From contig NC_084462.1 of the NCBI RefSeq assembly GCF_027409185.1, positions 186,376,071 to 186,440,070 on the forward strand: a stretch of 64,000 bases of DNA, given 5' to 3'. Under the pieces are notes generated by a model that was not told the origin of the DNA, did no database searches, and saw only the letters and a list, made by a program, of their open reading frames with translations. The position numbers were made by a program, and so were the translations under genes. Source of the stretch: Cynocephalus volans (lineage: Eukaryota > Chordata > Mammalia > Dermoptera > Cynocephalidae). Below are positions 32,301-43,909 of the stretch, piece by piece (position 1 is the stretch's first letter; each line of letters starts with the position of its first letter).

Positions 32301-33299
32301 GCTGGGGCTGTAGGTAAGGCATCAGCCTCATGAGTGCACAGCAAGGTGGTTGAGGACTGAGCTGACAGTTGCCTTAAGACACCTGGGGTTGTGGCTTGAA
32401 GCAGATTCCTCATGTCCCTCCACAATTCCACACCCCAAAGAGTCTTTGAGTACTGTCCAGTTTTGTTGTTGTTTTTGTCGTGTTTTGTGGTTTTTTTTGT
32501 TTTGTTTTGTTTTTGTTTTTGTACCACTGTGGCATCCAAGTCGTCAGACCGTTCTAAACAGCATCAACTTGTGAGTCAGTGTGATCCTCACCACTTGAAT
32601 TTCAGTGCACTGGCTTCTCAGTTTAGTTCTTCCTTCATACCAGATGATGCCAGAGCTCAACAGGATGGCAGAGAAATGGCAGGTGAGTGGATTTCCCTGC
32701 TTCTACCATCTCCACACCAGATATCCTAGTGACGGGTGTCTACACCTTCCACCACAGAATGGAGAAGTGGAGCAAAATCTTCTAGTGTTGGGGTAGGGTC
32801 CAAATTCATGTATGTAACCAGGCCCCAGAAGTGTGTATAGTTCTTCTGACAGCAGACTAGTTTTGTAAGAGTTTTAATGTCGTAATTAGCATGTCATTGC
32901 TGCAATCCACTAACATGAGCCCAGACACTCATCAGCTTCAAAAGCATGTCTTTAATCCAGCCACTCACTGGCACGGAGGTGCACACTTCCACCAGCAAGT
33001 TGATGTCAAAACTTCAGTCTGCTGCAGTGTCAGATAGTTGGCCAGGATCTGTTCTCAATAGGGTTGTGTATGGTTTTCCTACTTTTCTGTACTGGTGTCC
33101 AGAATCCTAATGGGATGCAGTTCCCATTCTGCTTCCACCATGGACCTCAATCAAATCCCTCTAGATAGACACTAGCATCCATTTTATATCTTACACCTGG
33201 CATCAACTTTTCTTTGACCTGTACATGTTTGGCAAACAATTTAGCTTAATCAAGTGCCTCTTGTGGGGAGCATTCCTATCCTAGCTACCGACCCTCTTC
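32301..33299. other. Unassigned DNA with a T/G-rich patch
   Basis: No gene recognised. A (TTTTG)n-like patch lies at about 32461-32521. Some of the sequence may be further ERV internal region. Confidence 0.45.
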
Positions 33300-33960
33300 A
33301 CTATAGCATCGAGGGGTCTCGACATTTGTGCTAGTTGCATGTTTCCACACATGGATATCCAGATTTCCCAGCACCATTTCTTGAAGAGGCTGTCCTCTGC
33401 CCGTTTAATGTTCTTGTGATATTACTGAAGATCAGTTGGCTGTAAACATGTGGGTTGATTTCTAGGTTCTCTATTCAGTTCCACTGATCCACGTGTCTGC
33501 TTTTAAGCCAGTACTATGCTGTTCTGGTAGCCATAACTTTGTAGGATAACTTGAAGACCTGCTGGAGGAGACAACAGCATCACAACAATTAAATTCTAGG
33601 GGAAAATTTAATCAAATAGGTGAAAATATGTATACTGAGCACTCTAAAGCATTGATGAAAAAAGAATGAAAATGATGGAAAAAAAAAAAACAACCAAAAA
33701 ACCTGGGTTCACAGATTTGAAGAATTAATGTAATTGTGAGTTTTATACTATGCCAAGCATTAAACACAATCTTTATCAAAATCGCACTTCAATTTTTTAC
33801 ACATAAATGAAAAGAAATTCTAAAATTTGTTTAAAACCACAGAAGACCTCAAATAGCCAAAGCAATTCTGAACTCAACAACAAAGCTAAAGTCCATCCAT
33901 GATTTTTACATTGTAAAAAAGAATGAAAAGTTTTCTACTGAACCTTTTTGAGACTATGTT
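33300..33960. mobile_element. Head-to-head L1 fragments
   Basis: 33.3-33.56 kb reads as minus-strand L1 (CACATGGATATCCAGATTTCCCAGCACC, CTATTCAGTTCCACTGATCC); 33.6-33.95 kb reads as plus-strand L1 (AGAAGACCTCAAATAGCCAAAGC). Both are short and degenerate. Confidence 0.7.
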
Positions 33961-34589
33961 ATAAGACTGTAAGTCATGTTCAACGTTACTGGGAAATATT
34001 GGTTTTACCTTTATTGCTTGTTTAGACAACCGTAATCATACTTTGCCGCAAACTGCATGTCCTGATCTTTCTGCTGGTAACTGTCATTCTGATGTCAATT
34101 TGGGTTTCTTAGCCCTTTTGCGCACAGCTCAGGCATGATCCCTTGCACACCTCTCAGGAGGCAGCCTGGAGCCTGGACTGTGGTCTGCACCCACATTCAT
34201 TCTCTGAGCCTGTGCTTTGTGGGTCCCCTTCAGCTACACACCTGCAGGTCAGGAGGTGAGCCAGGTCTCCATGCAGATGCAGCAGCTTCCTCTCCACCTG
34301 CTCCTCTCCCTGCTGCTGTCTCCACTGGCTGCTTCCTAGGGAGTTCCCTTTCTGTCTTTAATTCTTCCAAGGCAGAGTTTCAATGTTGCTGGTGTATGAA
34401 TTCAGCAGGGATGGATAATTCCAGATTCTCACATCACCAGGACATGGCTGGGAGGGAAAGGGGTGCTGCCTGGTTGTTGGCACTTATGGTGTCCTGTGGA
34501 CACAGCAAAAACAATTCCGATTCACAGGGACTGCGGTCATCATCTTTCTACCTTCTAGAATGTTATATATAAAGATATTTCATAACCCA
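33961..34589. other. Unassigned DNA
   Basis: No gene or familiar repeat recognised. A 145-codon plus-strand frame (34135-34572) has no domain features and is judged spurious. Confidence 0.45.
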
Positions 34590-35460
34590 TCAACAGAAGG
34601 ATTAAATGATCAATTAAAAATGGGCAAGGAATGGAATACACCTTAAAAGTGAATAAGAGAAATATCTGAAGAGCAAATGAAAAGATCGTCAATGTCATCA
34701 GTTATCAGGAAAATACAAATAAAAACACAAGGTAGCACTTCAGATCCACTAAAGTGGCCCCAATTTTTAAAGGAAATGAATAAGTATCCTCATGGATATG
34801 TAAACATTGGAAAAATTGCAGAGAGCTGGTGTTCAGGCAAAATGGTAGAACTACTGTGGCCATGATTCTGGCAGTTAAGTAAACAGTTTAATGCAGAATT
34901 CGCCATGACCCAGTAATTCCACTCCTATTTATATGCCAAGATAAGTGAAAAGAGGTGCCCAACAGAAATTTCCATGAATGATCACAGCAGCACTATTCAC
35001 AGGAGCTAAAAAGTAAATAATTCCAAACTTTCACTCACATGTGTTGATAAACAAATGTGGTAGAATTGGAAAGTATTCACCTATAGAAATGAATGAGGTA
35101 CTGACACACGCTACAACAAGAATGATCTTTGAAAACATTACACCATGTAAAAGAAGCAGGCACAAAAGACCACATATTATATAATTCCATTTTTATGAAA
35201 TATGCAGAATAGGTGCATCCATAGAGACAGAAATCATATGAGAGGTTTCTAGGGGCATTCAGAGACAGGAATGAAAAGTGACTGTGTGTAGGGTGTGGGC
35301 TTTACTGTTGAGGCAATGAAAATGTTCTGTAACTAGACACTGGTGATAGCTAACAAACCGTGTGAAAATATTGTGTCACTAGACTGTATAGTTTAATATG
35401 GTTAAAATGGTGAATGTAATTTTATATAAATTGTACCATCACATGCCTTAAAGAAAACAT
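34590..35460 (+). mobile_element. Old L1 3' fragment
   Basis: Diverged plus-strand L1-like 3' region: ATGGGCAAGGAATGGAATACACC, ATCGTCAATGTCATCAGTTATCAGG, GATAAACAAATGTGGTAGAATTGG. No frame. Confidence 0.7.
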
Positions 35461-35461
35461 A

Positions 35462-35626
35462 TATTTTTTTTTTAAATTTTATTTTGTCGATATACATTGT
35501 GTCTGATTATTGCTCCCCATCACCAAAACCTCCCTCCCTTCTCCCTCCCCCCCAACAATGTCCTTCTGTTTGCTTGTCGTATCAACTTCAAATAATTGTG
35601 GTTGTTATATCTTCTTCCCCCCCCCG

Positions 35627-35680
<54 letters not shown>

Positions 35681-36530
35681 TTATATATTAATTTTAAGCT
35701 CCCACCAATAAGTGAGAACATGTGGTATTTCTCTTTCTGTGCCTGACTTGTTTCACTTAATATAATTCTCTCAAGGTCCATCCATGTTGTTGCAAATGGC
35801 AGTATTTCATTCGTTTTTATAGCTGAGTAGTATTCCATTGTGTAGATGTACCACATTTTCCGTATCCACTCATCCGATGATGGGCATTTGGGCTGGTTCC
35901 AACTCTTGGCTATTGTAAAGAGTGCTGCGATAAACGTTGGGAAACAGGTATACCTTCGACTTAATGATTTCCATTCCTCTGGGTATGTTCCCAACAGTGG
36001 GATAGCTGGGTCGTATGGTAGATCTATCTGCAATTGTTTGAGGAACCTCCATACCATTTTCCATAGAGGCTGCACCATTTTGCAGTCCCATCAACAATGT
36101 ATGAGAGTTCCTTTTTCTCCACAGCCTCGCCAGCATTTATCGTTCATAGTCTTTTGGATTTTGGCCATCCTAACTGGGGTTAGATGGTATCTCAATGTGG
36201 TTTTGATTTGCATTTCCCGGATGCGGACTGATGTTGAGCATCTTGTCATATGTCTGTTGGCCATTTGTATATCTTCCTTAGAGAAATGCCTACTTAGCTC
36301 TTTTGCCCATTTTTTAATTGGGTTGCTTGTTTTCTTCTTGTACAGTTGTTTGAGTTCCTTATATATTCTGGATATTAATCCTTTGTCAGATATATATTTT
36401 GCAAATATTTTCTCCCACTCTGTTGGTTGTCTTTTAACTCTTTTAATTGTTTCTTTTGCTGTGCAGAAGCTTTTTAGTTTGATATAATCCCATTTGTTTA
36501 TTTTTTCTTTTGGTTGCCCGTGTAAATTCA
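35462..36530 (-). mobile_element. Young-looking 5'-truncated L1
   Basis: Minus-strand L1 starting (its 3' end) with a T-run at 35465, a 3' UTR with a GT microsatellite, then the ORF2 C-terminus open in long pieces (35605-36078 and 36091-36531 on the minus strand, including [28 protein letters not shown]). It is much less decayed than the other L1s in the window, so it is probably the most recent insertion. It is truncated at about 1.07 kb. Confidence 0.9.
35630..35677. repeat. (GT)n microsatellite
   Basis: About 24 uninterrupted GT units inside the L1 3' UTR. Confidence 0.95.
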
Positions 36531-36760
36531 ACTTGTTTTTACATTAATCGTTTTAAGGTAACAGAAACCACATTTTAAAGGAACCCACAAAGGAAATGAA
36601 AAAAATAATAATAAGAGTTCCTGAGAAAGACTTCTACTGAACAAGGACTGAAATGAAACCCTGTTTATCTTCTGCACCTGCTCTTCAGTGGAAATTCCGT
36701 ACTAAGTGTGCACTGAGCTCCTCCTACCGCCAAGTCCACGCCTGTCTTCCAGCAGAGGTT

Positions 36761-36799
36761 TGTTTGTATCTGGGCTTGAACTGAGTTCCCCTCACTGTA
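36761..36799 (-). other. Degenerate V-RSS, 23-bp spacer
   Basis: Heptamer TACAGTG (36793-36799; first base changed from C), a 23-bp spacer and nonamer ATACAAACA. The mutated first heptamer base should abolish cleavage. Confidence 0.75.
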
Positions 36800-37223
36800 T
36801 TTCTTGCTCAGTAGTACATGGTGGTGTCCTGGGATCTCAGGCCACTCCTAGTTAAATAAGTTTGGCTCCTGGAGGTTTCCCTCGTGATGCTGACTTGGGA
36901 TTTAAGAGTTGTGCTTCCACACACCTCATATCACACTGACCCACTCCAGTCCCCTTTCTGGAGGCTGGTGGATCCAGTGCCCATCACAGCTGGTTAAAGA
37001 GAATCAAGAAATAGTGCAAGTGAGGAACAGGTTCTGTGAGGGCCTCACCAGGCACAGCCGTGTTTCCTGCAGCTGCGACTTGGACAGGAAACCTAGGGTT
37101 AAGGAGCATCACCATCAGTCAAACACACTGGAAACCCCATGCCCAAGTCCCTTTCCTGAAGTCCCAGAGACACTCACAGCAGGGAGTGGCCACCAGGCAG
37201 AGGAGCAGCCCCACGACATCCAT
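36800..37223 (-). pseudogene. Clan II IGHV pseudogene
   Basis: Leader exon 37178-37223 reads MDVVGLLLCLVATPC and has a GTGAGT donor. The V exon, about 36800-37092 after a CCCTAG acceptor, begins FLSKSQLQETRLCLVRPSQNLFLTC, so FR1 and its Cys are recognisable as IGHV2/IGHV4-like. Stops follow in CDR1, CDR2 and FR3, and the conserved YYC Cys codon is TGA. The RSS heptamer is also mutated. It is not part of the three-block duplication. The exact subgroup is uncertain because the framework is too decayed. Confidence 0.85.
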
Positions 37224-38985
37224 GCTCTGATGTAGAGCTCCTGGTGGAAGGAGACTGGGTTTGCTTCTTCCAGGGCTGAGCGTTCAGCCTGACACTGGGG
37301 TCTGCTTTGCACGAGGGAGGTCTCACTGGTTATAAGTGTGGAGGTGAGAGGAGGGTGTCGACCTACCCTTCACTTGTGCAGAATGTTTTACCTTTTGCTG
37401 CTGAAAGGAAATTTGGAGGCAGAACTTCAAAGACTCTTCTTTGCCTCACTGCCTGGTCATCATCCGGTCTCCAGAAAAATATTAAGAGAAGTGGAAATGG
37501 AGAATGCAGAGTTTGTCATCACAGAACATGTAGAAATGTTTCAAGTGATTTCTGGTTCCAGGAGAAGTCCGTGACCTTTTGATCCTCACGTGCTCTATTC
37601 CCATGTCTGGTCTTTGAAACTGATGGTCAGTTAGTGGCCTCAGTCTCTCTGCACACACATCACTTATGTGTGACTTCAATAAAACAGTTGTGCTTCTGGA
37701 GAATCTTGGAGTTGGTTCCCTTCAGAACAGGCAGACTTTCCTCAGATAGACAGATACGAGTATGTGCCTTTGTGGGGTGTGTGTGTATTTTAGAGAAACA
37801 GAGAGACAGAGAGACAGAGAGGCCTCTAGTACATCCTGCTTCTCAGAGACAGTTACCAAGGCAAACATGTAGACACGAATATCCCTCCACTTTTGGAACA
37901 ACCACATGGGATTAGAAATATTACTGTGGAAATTTCTAGAAAACTCCATCTTCCTCAGTCTCATTCACAAATCATCTGTTCACACTCCTGCCCCAACACT
38001 TCTAACGTCAGTCTTAACGGTCACATCAGACTCAGTCTTGAGGTTCATAATCTCATCACTTGCTTCTGCTCAGAGGTGACTCCTCGGTGGTGTTTTCTCC
38101 AGGGCAGATCCTCCTGCACCTGCAGACCTGTGAGATGGACATGCTCTGTGCCCTGCCTCCCCTTACCCAATGTACTCTGGTGATTCATGTCCAGGATGAT
38201 GACTATATCCCATCACTTTCACCTGGGACTCAATGGATCACAGCAACTCTGAATGTCAGCTGGGCATAGGGTGCCAGTGTCGGGGTTCTGGTCCATTTCT
38301 ACTGTTTGGTGATGACACTGCATGACCCACGGCTTCTGTCTTTGGGATTCTAGTCCCACCATTTTTGGCACACTTTCTTTCTCAATTTGAAATTGTTTGT
38401 GTTTGCAGTTGATTATTTCTTTTAGCCCTTTTTATTTAAAATGAACTGCAAGAAGTTGTAAGTTGTGAAATTGTATTAAAATAGATGTACAAATTGCTCC
38501 CTTATGACAGTACAAGTCATACAGCAGACGATCTTAGGTAAACACAATAGAAACAATGACTTTGAAATGGAGAAGGTGTACAAATAAAAAATAGGGACTA
38601 TACATTACATCTGTGTAAATCATCAGATTCCAAATAAGAAAATGGTAAAGTGATTGGAGTAAATGACCTGTTTTCTCAGAGTGTGGGGTTTAAGAAAAAT
38701 TTAGGTTCAAGTGTAGAATGGTGGAGTAGGTGTAATGGCAAAGATTTGCTCATTGAAATGGAAAATACAGAAACCTACACACAAAAAAGAAAACAAACAA
38801 ACAAACAAATAAGAAACAACAACAACAAAAACATGCTCAGAGACTTGCTCTGCACCTGCTCCAGGTGCTGGGCCCTTTGGGCAGAGGGTCAGGAGTGCCA
38901 CTCTAGATCAGTCCTGTGTCACCTTCTAGGGTTCTTGCTGCTTTCCCCAGACCAATGTTGTGGAGATTTTCCTCTGTGTTTTACT
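37224..38985. other. Unassigned DNA upstream of the V pseudogene
   Basis: No octamer at the expected distance and no gene recognised. A GAGACA-rich patch lies at about 37798-37820 and an AAC/AAACA-rich patch at 38783-38832. Confidence 0.5.
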
Positions 38986-39960
38986 CTAATAGTGCCATAG
39001 TTTCAGGACTGAAATTTAATTATTATTCCACTTTGAGTTGATTTTTGTGTAAGGGTGCAATTTCATTCTTTTGCATGTGGATATCCAATTTTCCCAACAA
39101 AATTCTGGAAGACATTTTGCTCTTCTCATTATGTGTTCTTGCCACCTTTGTTAAAAATCAGTTGAACATAAATGTTGGTTTTATTTCTGGGCTCTCTGGA
39201 CTATATGTCTGTATGTCTGTGTGTATGTCATCACCATACTGTTTTGATTATTTTAGCTTTATAATAGATTCTGAACCATGATTAACTCAGAGTTATCTCT
39301 GGGATGCAAAGACGGTTCAAAAGAAGCAAGTAAATAAATATGATAAATGCCATTGCAGAATGAAGGGGAAAAACCTATAATCATCTCAACAGAGGCAGAA
39401 AAAGGATTTGACATCCTTCGATATCTTTTCATAACAAAAATTTCAACAAATTAGTGATAGACATATTATCCTTCACTATATTAACGGTGATATAGGACAA
39501 TCCCACAGCTAATGACATGCTTAACAGTGAAAGTCTACGTTTGTTAAACATGATCAGAATAAGAACTTCTCTCACCACTTCCTTTCAACATAGAACTGGA
39601 AGTCTAGCCAGAACATTGAGGTAATAAAAATAAATAAATGGCATCCACTTATGAAAGGATAATAAAAACTGTATGTTTGCTGATAACATGATCTCATATA
39701 TAAAAACCGTAAAGACTCTGTCTGTTAACTGTGAGAACCAACAAACACATTTAGTAATATTGCTCATAAAAAATCAGCACATAGAAAGCAGTAGTGTTTC
39801 TATACACTAACAATAAACTATCTAAAAATAAATCAGTAAAACAATTCTATTAACAGTAGCATCAGAAAAAATAATTAAATTCCTGGGAATAAATGTAACC
39901 AAATTGCTTAAAGATTTGAATATTGAAAACTCTAAAGCATTGAAAAAAACTTGTAAGTAA
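38986..39960. mobile_element. L1 fragments in both orientations
   Basis: 38.99-39.29 kb is minus-strand L1 (CACTTTGAGTTGATTTTTGTGT, GTGGATATCCAATTTTCCC); 39.31-39.95 kb is plus-strand L1 ORF2 (AACCTATAATCATCTCAACAG, TTTGCTGATAACATGATCTCAT, the position of the FADD motif, degraded). Non-coding. Confidence 0.75.
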
Positions 39961-40040
39961 AGGGCAGACACAAAAGTGCAGATCAAGGAAGCTACAGAGC
40001 ACCTAACAGGATGAATCAAAGCAAAAGAAATGAAGCACAA

Positions 40041-40436
40041 ACACGCACATGCACACACGCACATATGTACACGTACACACACATGCACACATGCACATAT
40101 GTACACGTACACACACATGCACACACGCACATATGTACACGTACACGCACATGCACACACGCACATATGTACACGCACACACACATGCGCACACGCTCAT
40201 ATGTACACGTACACACACATGCACACACATGCACACATGCACATATGTACACGTACACACACATGCACACATGCACATATGTACACGTACACACACACAT
40301 GCACACATGCACATATGTACACGTACACACACATGCGCACCTGCACATATGTACACGTACACACACATGCACACATGCACACATGCACATATGTACACGT
40401 ACACACACATGCGCACACACATGCACACACACACAC
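40041..40436. repeat. Alternating purine-pyrimidine minisatellite
   Basis: About ten copies of a 34-46 bp unit with the core ACATATGTACACGTAC plus CACACATGCACA spacers. Purines and pyrimidines alternate throughout, apart from breaks at 40196-40198 and 40340/40341. All the long threonine/histidine/tyrosine-rich or cysteine/valine-rich frames on both strands here come from the repeat and are not genes. Confidence 0.97.
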
Positions 40437-40779
40437 TTACACACCCATGACCAAGATGTTAAGTGTTATAACATTAAATCCTCAGAACATACCTAACGTG
40501 GTCAGGCTAAGAAACTCTTACACATAAAAGAATAAAGGTAAGAATTACAGCGGATTTCTCGTAAGAATCAAAGCCAACAAAAATTGAGAGATTTGAAATG
40601 TTTAAAGTTTGGAAGCTTCAACCAACACCACCTGGGACTCTCAATTCAGCTAAATGATCCTCCAAGATGGACAGAGACCAACAACTCCTCGTATCCACCT
40701 TCCATCCAGAAAGGAATAAATATTTGATATAAATTGAATAGCACAGCAACTATAGCCAATAAGAATAGATTATATATTT
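40437..40779. other. Unassigned DNA
   Basis: No gene seen. The GAATAAAGGTAAGAATTACAG stretch and its surroundings look like degraded L1 3' sequence. Confidence 0.4.
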
Positions 40780-41225
40780 CAAAATAGCAAAGAGTGAATT
40801 TCAAATGTCTCACCACAAAAATAAAATGAGGTGATAAATACGTTGATCACTTTGACCTAATTATTCCACATTATATACGTTTATCAGAGCACCACATAGT
40901 TCCCCACAAATGAATACAATTATGATGTGTCATTTACAAAAACATTAATAACAAATGTGAAGGAGAAATAGCCTCTCTCAGACCACACATTGGTGAAGGA
41001 TCAAGGCGTCCCTCAGAATCACGAACGAGGTGAGCACAGCTGCCAGCAAAGCTCCTATTGGACACCTTCAATGTGACAAGTGGATGTAGACAAGCAACAA
41101 TCACGAGGACACACACACGCAGTCCTTGACCTTCGGGTGCGACATAAGGGGTCTGGTTTCAGGTCTTGCACATAAGAAGCTTGGACGTCATCGCTCCCAT
41201 CCAGACAAGAAAATCACTGAACAGA

Positions 41226-41990
41226 CAGAAAATCAGTGACTCTTCTTAAATATCTAAAAGAAGTGACGTTACAGGGTACACTACTGTCCCCAAATTGAAG
41301 ATGCAATCAGGAAGACACAGAGGGTCACAGCTGGTCTGATCAGAAACTCATGAGCAGAAACCTGTGTGTGGTCCAGGATGGGGGAAGATACACCAGAGCT
41401 GTAGGTGAAGGATTGCTGGAGACTCAGGGTGGGGAAATCTGAGAGTTGGGTCCGTCCCAAGGGGGCAGTCTTAGAGATCCCAACCTTTTAAACTCCACCT
41501 CAGCGGTACGATGAGGTTCTCAATGAAAATACCATAAAAGAACCGTCATGCTCCCTGCAGAGAAAGGGGGAAGGAGCCATTCTGAGATTCACCAGAGCAG
41601 GAGGCTCGTCAGAAGGTCACCTCAGGAGAAACTAATTTAGCTGATCCCAAGAGGTGATTACTTCTTCAGAGCATAATTGACCACAGAGAAGAGAAACACC
41701 CCACTCTGTCCCCTTCCCTGAGAGCCTTCCAGTCTCGCCTAAGAGCCTCATGAAGGGAGAAGCGCCTGTGAACGTCACAGCCAGGACACGGCTCACTAAA
41801 GGACAGAACTCGTCATAGGACTGTGCAGTGCTTCCCTACCACCCACACTACCCACACCCTACACACAACGTTGTGATCTGACAAGTTGTGACCTCTGTGT
41901 CCTCCTGACTGCATCTTCAATTCGGGGGACAGGAGTTCACCCTGTGAACTCACTTCTTTTACAGATATTAGAAGAGTTACTGATTTTCTG
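41226..41990. repeat. Inverted repeat, 104-bp arms
   Basis: The arm at 41226-41330 (CAGAAAATCAGTGACTCTTC ... AGACACAGAGGGTCACA) is repeated in inverse orientation at 41887-41990 with small differences, separated by about 556 bp. Block C has the first arm (about 60710-60812) but lacks the second, reading straight from its CCCACATCCACAGGG into ACTAAAACATAACATG. Confidence 0.85.
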
Positions 41991-41994
41991 CATA

Positions 41995-43268
41995 CTTACA
42001 GGGAAAAACCAAAACACCACATGCACCTTAGACACTATTTAAGAAGTCTCTGAAAACCTAGTCCACAGAGGAGACACAAACAAGGACACCAGAGGACATT
42101 TTATCCAGTCCGTAGCTTGCCTTGTCATCCTCTTTACAGTGACTTTACAGTGACTTTTGCAGAGACACAGTTTCTAATTAATAGCTCCAGCCTGTCAATG
42201 TTTCTTTCCTGCGTTGTGCTGTTGTCTCACCTCCATTGCATGTGGTATTTTCTCTTTTTATGAAACATTCGTAAGCCGTAGGTGCCTGCTCAGCACCACG
42301 TGAGGTCCCTACCTTCAATGATCAGCCTCATTACTGGGCCCCTCATCTGCACCTGCACAGGAGACTTGGTAAGAATTGAGCAGGGACCTTGACTCAGGGA
42401 GCTGAGTGTCTAGGGACAGATCTAGTGAGAATTTAAACAGTGGTAGACAGAGGATGGTATTAGGGCAAGTGTCCGTGATGTCTGAGGGACAGCAGAGAGT
42501 GGGCAGGGAGCAGGGCTCTGTCCAGCTGCTTCTCAATATCCTCAGGGAATCGCCCCAGGGAACCTGAGATACACAACTTAGGACACAGTTCCCAGGGCTG
42601 CTTTGAGAGGCCCCACCCAGAATGCAGCCCAGCAGGGCCCTGGTGGGAATTTCTCTCTGTGCTTGTCACCCTGAAACCTCCACAGAGAAGTGTAAGAGCT
42701 GTGTCTGGCCCCCAGGCAGCTGCTTCTCCATCCAGGACACTGGAGGATGGACAGAGAGTGGGACAAATAATGAACATCAGTGTCCATGGTGTGGATGAGG
42801 AACCAGAGGATAAACTGCCCCAGGCAGGACACGGACCCCATGGACAGATTTCCTGAGGGATGATCATAACCATGTGACAGCATGTGTGCTTGACTGAGGA
42901 AAACGTCCATTTAGGGACACTGTGCGCCTGGACTGAGCTAACCTTTAGGGAAAAATATTGTTGATCACATGAAGATAAGAATCTTTACAATGATTTGTGT
43001 GTCAGGAAAGAGAACAGGTCATGTTCACACCTGAGAAATGAAAGGTCCCAGTGAGTGGAAACATCTTATCTACAAATGAGGAAAGTTACTTCACTCTGTG
43101 TTGTCTGCAGTGAGAACATGGGAATTAGACTCACAAACAACAAAGCAGGAAATGACCCTGAGGGACATCTGGGAGTCAGCAGAGCAGAGGAAACCTCAGA
43201 TCCCAAGAGGAACCCCCATCCCCTCTCTGCACCTGCTCCATGGGGCACAGGAGCTGGGTGGGCCTTGA
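41995..43268. other. Block B 3' flank of V gene
   Basis: No gene. Shared with A (2.05-2.88 kb) and C (61.4-62.16 kb). Confidence 0.7.
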
Positions 43269-43281
43269 GCGCTCCCTGCAG
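43269..43281 (-). promoter_or_regulatory. CTCF-like motif with one core change
   Basis: The plus strand reads GCGCTCCCTGCAG. In V sense AGGGAGCGC, a G-to-A change at a normally invariant core position compared with the copy at 2881. Binding probably weakened. Confidence 0.4.
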
Positions 43282-43309
43282 CCCAGACCACTCCTGTATC
43301 CTGCAGGGA

Positions 43310-43348
43310 GGTTTGTGTCTGGGCTCACGCTGTCTTCCTGTCACTGTG
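43310..43348 (-). other. V-RSS, 23-bp spacer
   Basis: Heptamer CACAGTG (43342-43348), 23-bp spacer, nonamer ACACAAACC (43310-43318). Consensus at every key position. Confidence 0.95.
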
Positions 43349-43789
43349 TCTCTCGCACAGTAATACACGCCCGTGTCCTCATCAGTCACAGAGCTCAGCT
43401 GCAGGGAGAACTGGTTCTTGGACGTGTCTCTGGTGATGGAGGTGCGGCTCTTGACGGACGGGTTATAAGCTGTGCCTCCATCATAAGCAATTATTCCCAT
43501 CCACTCAAGGCTCTTCCCCGTGGGCTGGCGGATCCAGCTCCAGTAGTAATAACTGGTTGTGATGGAGTCACCAGAGACTGTGCAGGTGAGGGAGAGGGTC
43601 TGCGAGGGCTTCACCAGTCCTGGGCCCGACTCCTGCAGCTGCACCTCGGACAGGACACCTGGAGACAAGGAGAATCAATCACTGTCAGTCACATGCAGTC
43701 ACAACCATATCGTAGACCCATGTGTGACATCTGAGACACTCACCTTGGAGAGCTGTCACCAGGCAAAGGAGAAGACCCCACAGTCTCAT
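43349..43789 (-). CDS. IGHV: IGHV4-like variable segment, functional-looking
   Basis: Leader exon 43744-43789 reads [15 protein letters not shown], followed by a GTGAGT donor. V exon 43349-43658 follows a CTCCAG acceptor. The spliced product runs [20 protein letters not shown] through a conserved Cys in [35 protein letters not shown] and YYCAR with no stop. CDR1 is long ([10 protein letters not shown]) and CDR2 short (IAYDGGT), as in IGHV4. The leader ATG is 113 bp from an intact octamer and the RSS is consensus, so all elements needed for transcription and V(D)J joining are present. It is the best candidate in the window for an expressed V gene; usage in the repertoire cannot be judged from sequence. 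Confidence 0.96.
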
Positions 43790-43901
43790 CTTCTGTTAGG
43801 TCTCAACTCTGCCTTCCCCAGACACCTGAGCCCTGTCTGAGGACAGACCTGTGAGCTTCCACCACCCATGAGTGTACATTTACCCTGGAGCTTGAAGGAA
43901 A

Positions 43902-43909
43902 ATTTGCAT
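43902..43909 (-). promoter_or_regulatory. Ig promoter octamer
   Basis: ATGCAAAT on the minus strand, 113 bp upstream of the leader ATG at 43789. Confidence 0.9.

Noticed and set aside
34135-34572. 145-codon plus-strand frame
   Set aside because: No domain, no splice or promoter context and no conservation evidence; composition looks random.
40041-40436. Possible CRISPR-like array of regular repeats
   Set aside because: The spacers are themselves repeat-derived and not unique, and the context is a mammalian immunoglobulin locus.
40003-40527. Long open frames on both strands rich in Thr/His/Tyr or Cys/Val
   Set aside because: They come from a stop-free minisatellite and have low-complexity composition in every frame.
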